Shown in pieces: positions 60,090 through 64,000 of a stretch of DNA of 64,000 nt. Position numbers and translations under genes: made by a program. Each line of letters begins with the position of its first letter. Within the stretch, counting starts at the first letter, position 1. Source of the stretch: Streptantibioticus_C sp963761325. Its GTDB lineage: Bacteria; Actinomycetota; Actinomycetes; Streptomycetales; Streptomycetaceae. Below the pieces are notes generated by a model, which saw nothing but the letters and a program-made list of their open reading frames with translations, did not search any database and was not told the origin of the DNA. The stretch covers positions 1-64,000 of the forward strand of contig CAVXGZ010000006.1 in assembly GCA_963761325.1 (NCBI GenBank), written 5' to 3'.

Positions 60090-61334
60090 TCAGCGGCTGC
60101 GACCGGGCAGTTCGGTGACCAGCTCGACGTCCGCGTCCCGCACCGCGCCGCCCGGCGGGATCGCCGCCATCGCGTCGGCCTCGGCGAACCCGCGCAGCAT
60201 GGCGGGACCGTGGAAGCGCAACGGCTCGGCGGCGCCCGCCCCCGACAGCGCGACCGGCACCAGCCGCGTGTCGGACGGATGGCCGTGCACGTCCCTCGTC
60301 AACGGCGCGGTACGCGGCTTCCGTTCGGGACGGCCGGACAGCACCCGCAGCAGCGGTACCACCAGGGTGAGCACACCGGAGACCGCGGCGAGCGGATTAC
60401 CCGGAAGTCCGACGAACAGCCGCCCGCACGGCAGCGTGGCCAGCACCATCGGGTGCCCCGGCCGCACCGCGACCCCGTCCACCAGCAACGACGCCTTCAA
60501 CCCCGCCAGCACCGCGTGCACGTGGTCCACCGGCCCGGCCGCGGTGCCCCCGGTCGTGACGACCAGGTCGGCCGTGCTGTGCGCCACCGCCTGCCGCAGC
60601 GCCTCGCAGTCGTCCCCGAGCCAACGCGGCTCGTCCGCCGAATCCGCGCCCAGCTCCCGCAGCCACGCCGGCAGCATCGGCCCGAGCGCGTCACGCACCC
60701 GCCCGTCCCTCGGCAGCCCCGCACGCAGCAGTTCGTCGCCCAGCACGAACACGTCCACCCGCGGTCGGGGCACCACCGGGATCGCGTCGTATCCGGCCGC
60801 TCCCGCCAGTCCCAGCACCGCCGCGGTCACCACGGCTCCGGCGGCCAGCAGCCGTTCGCCGGCCCGGCACTCCAGGCCGCGGCGCCGGATGTCCTGCCCG
60901 GCGGCGGGATCCGTCCACGGCGAACGCGGCCGGAGCAATCCGTCCGCCGGCCCGTGGACCTCGCCGTGTTCGCGGCGCAGTACGGCGGTCGTCCCCTCCG
61001 GTACCGCCGCGCCGGTCGCTATCACGACGGCCTGACCGCTCGACAACGCCGCCGTTCCGCCCTGACCTGCGAGAACCTCACCGGTCAGCCGCCACGGCCC
61101 ATGCCCCGAGACCGCCCACCCGTCCATCGCGGACGTGTCAAAAGAGGGCAGGTCGCTCAACGCCTCCAACGGCTCGCCCAGCACCTGGCCAAGCGCCTCC
61201 GCGAGGCGGCGCGAGACCGCCTGTTGCGGCCGTCCGGCACGGCCGGCGATCGTCCGGGCGGTCTGCCACGGGGTGGGCCGGTGGGCCGGGCGCGGTGCGG
61301 GGGAGTCCACGGGATCCGCGGGACAGGCGGTCAC
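60090..61334 (-). CDS. moeA: molybdopterin molybdenumtransferase, MoeA-like
   Basis: 414 aa from a GTG at 61334 that overlaps the stop of the upstream gene by 4 nt (GTGA). Inserts molybdate into molybdopterin. MoeA blocks: FDTSAMDGWAV near residue 65, GAAVPEGTTAVLR near 115, VVTTGGTAAGPVDHVH near 245 and LFVGLPGNPLAAVS near 305. Length is normal. The MobA-like protein upstream is coupled to it; no other Mo-cofactor gene is in the window. Confidence 0.9.
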   Translation of the reverse strand: MTACPADPVDSPAPRPAHRPTPWQTARTIAGRAGRPQQAVSRRLAEALGQVLGEPLEALSDLPSFDTSAMDGWAVSGHGPWRLTGEVLAGQGGTAALSSGQAVVIATGAAVPEGTTAVLRREHGEVHGPADGLLRPRSPWTDPAAGQDIRRRGLECRAGERLLAAGAVVTAAVLGLAGAAGYDAIPVVPRPRVDVFVLGDELLRAGLPRDGRVRDALGPMLPAWLRELGADSADEPRWLGDDCEALRQAVAHSTADLVVTTGGTAAGPVDHVHAVLAGLKASLLVDGVAVRPGHPMVLATLPCGRLFVGLPGNPLAAVSGVLTLVVPLLRVLSGRPERKPRTAPLTRDVHGHPSDTRLVPVALSGAGAAEPLRFHGPAMLRGFAEADAMAAIPPGGAVRDADVELVTELPGRSR

Positions 61335-62227
61335 CGGGCCGCGCCGCCGCCCTCTGACGCACCGGGCCCCTCCGGCGCTTCCCCGGCCGTCTCGGTCTCC
61401 CAACGCCCGGCCAGCGCCGCGGCCTTCCGGGCGGCCTCGACGACCGCTTCCGGACCGCCGCCCGCCCGGCCGGCCGCGTAGCCGACGAGGAACGTCGTCA
61501 ACGGCGCGGCCGGGCGCGCGACACCGTGTGCGGCGTCCCGGGCCAGGTCGAGAAGCATGACCGTGTCGACGTCGAGTTCGATCCCGAGGTCGGCCTTGAC
61601 TGCGGCGATCCATTCATCCAGCACACGTCCATGCTCCCTGATCCGGGCCCGTGCGGCGGCCAACGCCTCCCAGGTGTCGGTGTCGAACGTCGCCTCGCCG
61701 CCCGGATCGGGCAACCGCGCCAGCGCCAGCTCTCCGGTCAGCCGCCGCAGCGGCAGCCCGTCCAACGAGCCGTGCCGCGCCGTGAGCGCGGCCAGCTCCC
61801 GGCGCAGCGCCCGCGTCCGGTAGACCGCCAGCAACGTCTGGTCCCGGCCGCCCGGGTCCACCATCACCACGCCGTCCGAGTCCTCCGGCAGGCCGGCGAG
61901 CAGCGCGGCCACGGTCTGCGGCGTCACGAACGGCAGGTCGGCGGCGAGCACCACGACCAGTTCGGCCCCGGTCCGCGCCACCCCGGCCGCCAGCCCCGCC
62001 AACGGCCCGCCGCCGGGAGGCTCCTCGCGCACCCATTCGACCTCGCGCACGGTCCGGCGCCGCGGCCCGACGACCACCGTGTGCCCGGCGCCGGAGCACG
62101 CCTCCAGCACCCGGTCGAGCAGCCTCGCGCCGCCAACGCTCAGCGCCGCCTTGTCCACCCCGCCGAGCCGCCGGCCGGATCCCCCGGCCAGCACCACCGC
62201 GTCGTGCCGCGCCCGCACACCACTCAT
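61331..62227 (-). CDS. MobA-like nucleotidyltransferase fused to DUF6457 domain
   Basis: 298 aa from an ATG at 62227, predicted leaderless. Residues 1-195 are an NTP-transferase fold with VVLAGGSGRRLGGVDKAAL and VLAADLPFVTPQ, as in MobA, which makes the guanine-dinucleotide form of the cofactor. Residues about 205-285 (VLDEWIAAVKADLGIELDVD, DAAHGVARPAAPLTTFLVGY) match the DUF6457 domain that also occurs alone. Coupled to moeA. Confidence 0.88.
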   Translation of the reverse strand: MSGVRARHDAVVLAGGSGRRLGGVDKAALSVGGARLLDRVLEACSGAGHTVVVGPRRRTVREVEWVREEPPGGGPLAGLAAGVARTGAELVVVLAADLPFVTPQTVAALLAGLPEDSDGVVMVDPGGRDQTLLAVYRTRALRRELAALTARHGSLDGLPLRRLTGELALARLPDPGGEATFDTDTWEALAAARARIREHGRVLDEWIAAVKADLGIELDVDTVMLLDLARDAAHGVARPAAPLTTFLVGYAAGRAGGGPEAVVEAARKAAALAGRWETETAGEAPEGPGASEGGGAAR

Positions 62228-62233
62228 GGGCCG

Positions 62234-62239
62234 AGTATC
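62234..62239 (-). promoter_or_regulatory. -10 element of the MobA-like gene, leaderless
   Basis: GATACT on the minus strand lies 6 nt before the ATG at 62227; no ribosome site. Confidence 0.5.
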
Positions 62240-62312
62240 CCCGCCGTCGGTCCGGGCCCGGCCCCGCGTCACCGCGGAACCGGCCCCGGATCCCGCGGCG
62301 GGCGCGGCCGGA

Positions 62313-63680
62313 CTACACCGACCGCAGCAGCAGCGCCGGCTGCTCCACGCAGTCGGCCACGAACCGCAGGAAGCCGCCCGCCGTTCCGCCGTCGCAGACC
62401 CGGTGGTCGAAGGTGAAGGAGAGCTGGACGACGTGGCGCACCGCCAACTGCCCGTCGACCACCCACGGTTTCTGGACGATCCGGCCCACCCCGAGCATGG
62501 CCGCCTCGGGGTGGTTGATTATCGGAGTGGAACCGTCGACCCCGAACACGCCGTAGTTGTTGAGGGTGAAGGTGCCGCCGGTGAGGTCGGCGGGCGACAG
62601 GCTCCCGCCGCGGGCCGCCTCGGTGAGACGGGCGATCTCGGCGGCCAACTGCTCGGTGCTCCTGGTGTGCGCGTCGCGGACGACGGGCACGACCAGGCCG
62701 CGGTCGGTCTGCGCGGCGAAGCCGATGTGGACCGCGGGCAGGCGCACTATCTCCTTCGCCGCCGTGTCCACCACCGCGTTCAGCTCCGGGTACCGGGCGA
62801 GCGCCGCCGTGCAGATCCGTGCCAGCACGGCGAGGACCGAGACCTTCTGCCCCCGGTTGCCGGCGTTCATCGCCGCGCGGGCCGCCAGCAGTTCGGTGGC
62901 GTCGGCGTCGACCCAGGTGGTGGCGTCCGGGATCTCGCGCCGGCTGCGCGACAGCTTCTCCGCGACCGCGCCGCGTACCCCGCGCAACGGCACCCGGGTG
63001 CCCTCCGCCTGGACGGGGACGGCCGGGGTGGCCGCGGCGGCTTCGGACTTCTGCGCGATGGCCCGTTCGACGTCGCTGCGCAGGATCAGCCCGTTGGTGC
63101 CGGAGCCGGTCAGCGACCGCAGGTCCAGGCCGTTTTCCCTGGCGAGCCGGCGCACCAGCGGCGACACGACGGCGACCGGTCCGGAGTGGGCGTCCGGCGC
63201 GGGAAGCGGGACGGCCGTGGCCACGGCCGCGATGTCCTTGGTGGCACCGTTCACCGCGCCCGGCCGCACCCTGCGGCGGCGCGGCGCGGCGCCGGCGGTC
63301 CCGTACCCGACCAGGACGTTGCCGGAACCGGACTCGGCGGCCGAGCCGTCGGCGGTGGCGGAAGCGGCCGGGGCACCGGAGCCCGAGGCGTCGCCGGTGT
63401 CCGGCGCGGCGGGTGCCGTCCCGCCGCCCTCCGTCTCGCCGACCGAGACCGCCACCAGCGGGCGGCCGACCGGGACCTCGTCGCCGAGCGCGCCGTAGCG
63501 TGCGGTGACGACCCCCGCGTACGGGCAGGGGACCTCGACCATGGCCTTGGCGGTCTCCACCTCGACCACCGGCTGGTCGATCTCCACCACGTCGCCGACC
63601 TCGACCATCCACCGGACGATCTCGGCCTCGGTCAGCCCTTCGCCGAGGTCCGGCAGGGCGAACTCCTTCACCACGGCCAT
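62313..63680 (-). CDS. bkdC: second 2-oxoacid dehydrogenase E2 (dihydrolipoyl acyltransferase)
   Basis: 455 aa from an ATG at 63680 overlapping the E1 beta stop (TGATG). One lipoyl domain with lipoyl-Lys in VETAKAMVEV, a Gly/Ala/Ser-rich linker, a subunit-binding domain (SPLVRRLARENGLDLRSLTGSG) and the catalytic core with FTFDHRVCDGGTAGGF. The usual second residue of the HRxxDG motif is kept. A paralogue of the E2 at 47655-49106; the two are clearly diverged, so this is an old duplication. Confidence 0.94.
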   Translation of the reverse strand: MAVVKEFALPDLGEGLTEAEIVRWMVEVGDVVEIDQPVVEVETAKAMVEVPCPYAGVVTARYGALGDEVPVGRPLVAVSVGETEGGGTAPAAPDTGDASGSGAPAASATADGSAAESGSGNVLVGYGTAGAAPRRRRVRPGAVNGATKDIAAVATAVPLPAPDAHSGPVAVVSPLVRRLARENGLDLRSLTGSGTNGLILRSDVERAIAQKSEAAAATPAVPVQAEGTRVPLRGVRGAVAEKLSRSRREIPDATTWVDADATELLAARAAMNAGNRGQKVSVLAVLARICTAALARYPELNAVVDTAAKEIVRLPAVHIGFAAQTDRGLVVPVVRDAHTRSTEQLAAEIARLTEAARGGSLSPADLTGGTFTLNNYGVFGVDGSTPIINHPEAAMLGVGRIVQKPWVVDGQLAVRHVVQLSFTFDHRVCDGGTAGGFLRFVADCVEQPALLLRSV

Positions 63681-64000
63681 CAGTTGTCCTCCCACTGCAA
63701 CCGGGCCACCGCGTCGAGCACCCGGTCGACTCCGGGCAGGTGGTAGCGCTCCAGCATCGGCGGCGGGTAGGGGATGTCGAACCCCGCGACCCGCAGCACC
63801 GGCGCCTCCAGGTGGTGGAAGCACCGCTCCGAGACCCGGGCCGCTATCTCCGCCCCGGAGCCGCCGAATCCGGTCGACTCGTGCACCACGACGGCGCGGC
63901 CGGTCCTGCGCACCGAGGCGCACACCGTCTCGTCGTCGAACGGCGTCAGGCTTCGCAGGTCGACCACCTCCAGATCCCAGCCCTCCTGACGTGCCGCTTC
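63680..64000 (-). CDS. bkdB: second 2-oxoacid dehydrogenase E1 beta, partial
   Basis: Only the last 106 codons before the stop lie in the window; the 5' part is beyond position 64000. The segment (VVDLRSLTPFDDETV, VVVHESTGFGGSGAEIAARV, YPPPMLERYHLPGVDRVLDAV) matches the C-terminal domain of the E1 beta at 49122. Its stop overlaps the E2 start by one base, so the order E1 beta-E2 is the same as in the first operon. Confidence 0.94.
   Translation of the reverse strand, partial: EAARQEGWDLEVVDLRSLTPFDDETVCASVRRTGRAVVVHESTGFGGSGAEIAARVSERCFHHLEAPVLRVAGFDIPYPPPMLERYHLPGVDRVLDAVARLQWEDN

Noticed and set aside
1..64000. CRISPR array, insertion sequence or prophage
   Set aside because: No regularly spaced short repeats, no transposase, integrase or phage structural genes, and no terminal inverted repeats were seen.

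Overview
The window is very GC-rich, uses GTG starts freely, and carries gene families and gene order typical of Streptomyces and its relatives (Streptomycetaceae): paired SpoIIE-type phosphatases and anti-sigma-like ATPases, a mycothiol-dependent enzyme, a bacterial proteasome activator, the extracytoplasmic copper/DyP-peroxidase cluster, and eukaryotic-like Ser/Thr kinases. It looks like core chromosome not far from the replication origin. No phage, plasmid, insertion sequence, rRNA operon or CRISPR array was seen. I cannot name the species from sequence alone.

Layout, left to right. (1) 1-10,270: a tRNA-Ser(UGA), a membrane-anchored HtrA-like protease, a GDPD phosphodiesterase, an anti-sigma-type ATPase, a SEC-C/DUF5926 protein, a degenerate Prim-Pol-like protein, a GAF-PP2C regulator, aminopeptidase P and a second anti-sigma-type ATPase. 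(2) 10,460-16,686: a copper-handling block with a Met-rich membrane protein, YcnI, Sco, PCuAC, a CopC-CopD fusion and a Tat-exported DyP peroxidase. (3) 16,861-20,577: pheA, then a 685-bp intergenic region packed with DnaA boxes, then serS and a HAD phosphatase. (4) 20,624-30,000: DUF1203, metG, galE behind a foldable leader, a type VII secretion toxin module (WXG100 partner, RNase A-like toxin, putative immunity protein), an SGNH hydrolase and aspS. (5) 30,171-37,907: a PAS-GAF-PP2C-HATPase regulator, pirin, DUF1684, an SseB-like protein, a frameshifted FadE5-like acyl-CoA dehydrogenase and an M18 aminopeptidase. (6) 37,917-47,520: a thioredoxin-NHL protein, a zinc-ribbon-like protein divergent from a GntR/UTRA regulator across paired palindromic operators, a LURP-one protein, an FAD monooxygenase, a nitrilase-family amidase, a mycothiol-dependent enzyme, and a GntR/FCD-MFS operon. 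(7) 47,655-64,000: branched-chain 2-oxoacid dehydrogenase operon bkdABC, a choline/aminoglycoside-kinase-like gene, two divergent Ser/Thr kinases, the proteasome activator Bpa, a cell-surface-type protein, a tandem-repeat spacer, a quinone oxidoreductase, a MoeA/MobA-like pair, and the end of a second bkdBC operon.

Several genes form functional groups. The copper genes probably form one supply line for extracytoplasmic cuproenzymes, with the peroxidase as a partner. The two bkd operons feed branched-chain acyl-CoA to fatty acid and secondary metabolism. The PP2C proteins and anti-sigma-like ATPases are pieces of partner-switching networks. The clearest accessory element is the toxin/immunity module between galE and the SGNH hydrolase. 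The most unusual non-coding features are the DnaA-box cluster before serS, the galE leader, the GntR operator pair and the 142-144 bp tandem repeats near 58.3 kb.
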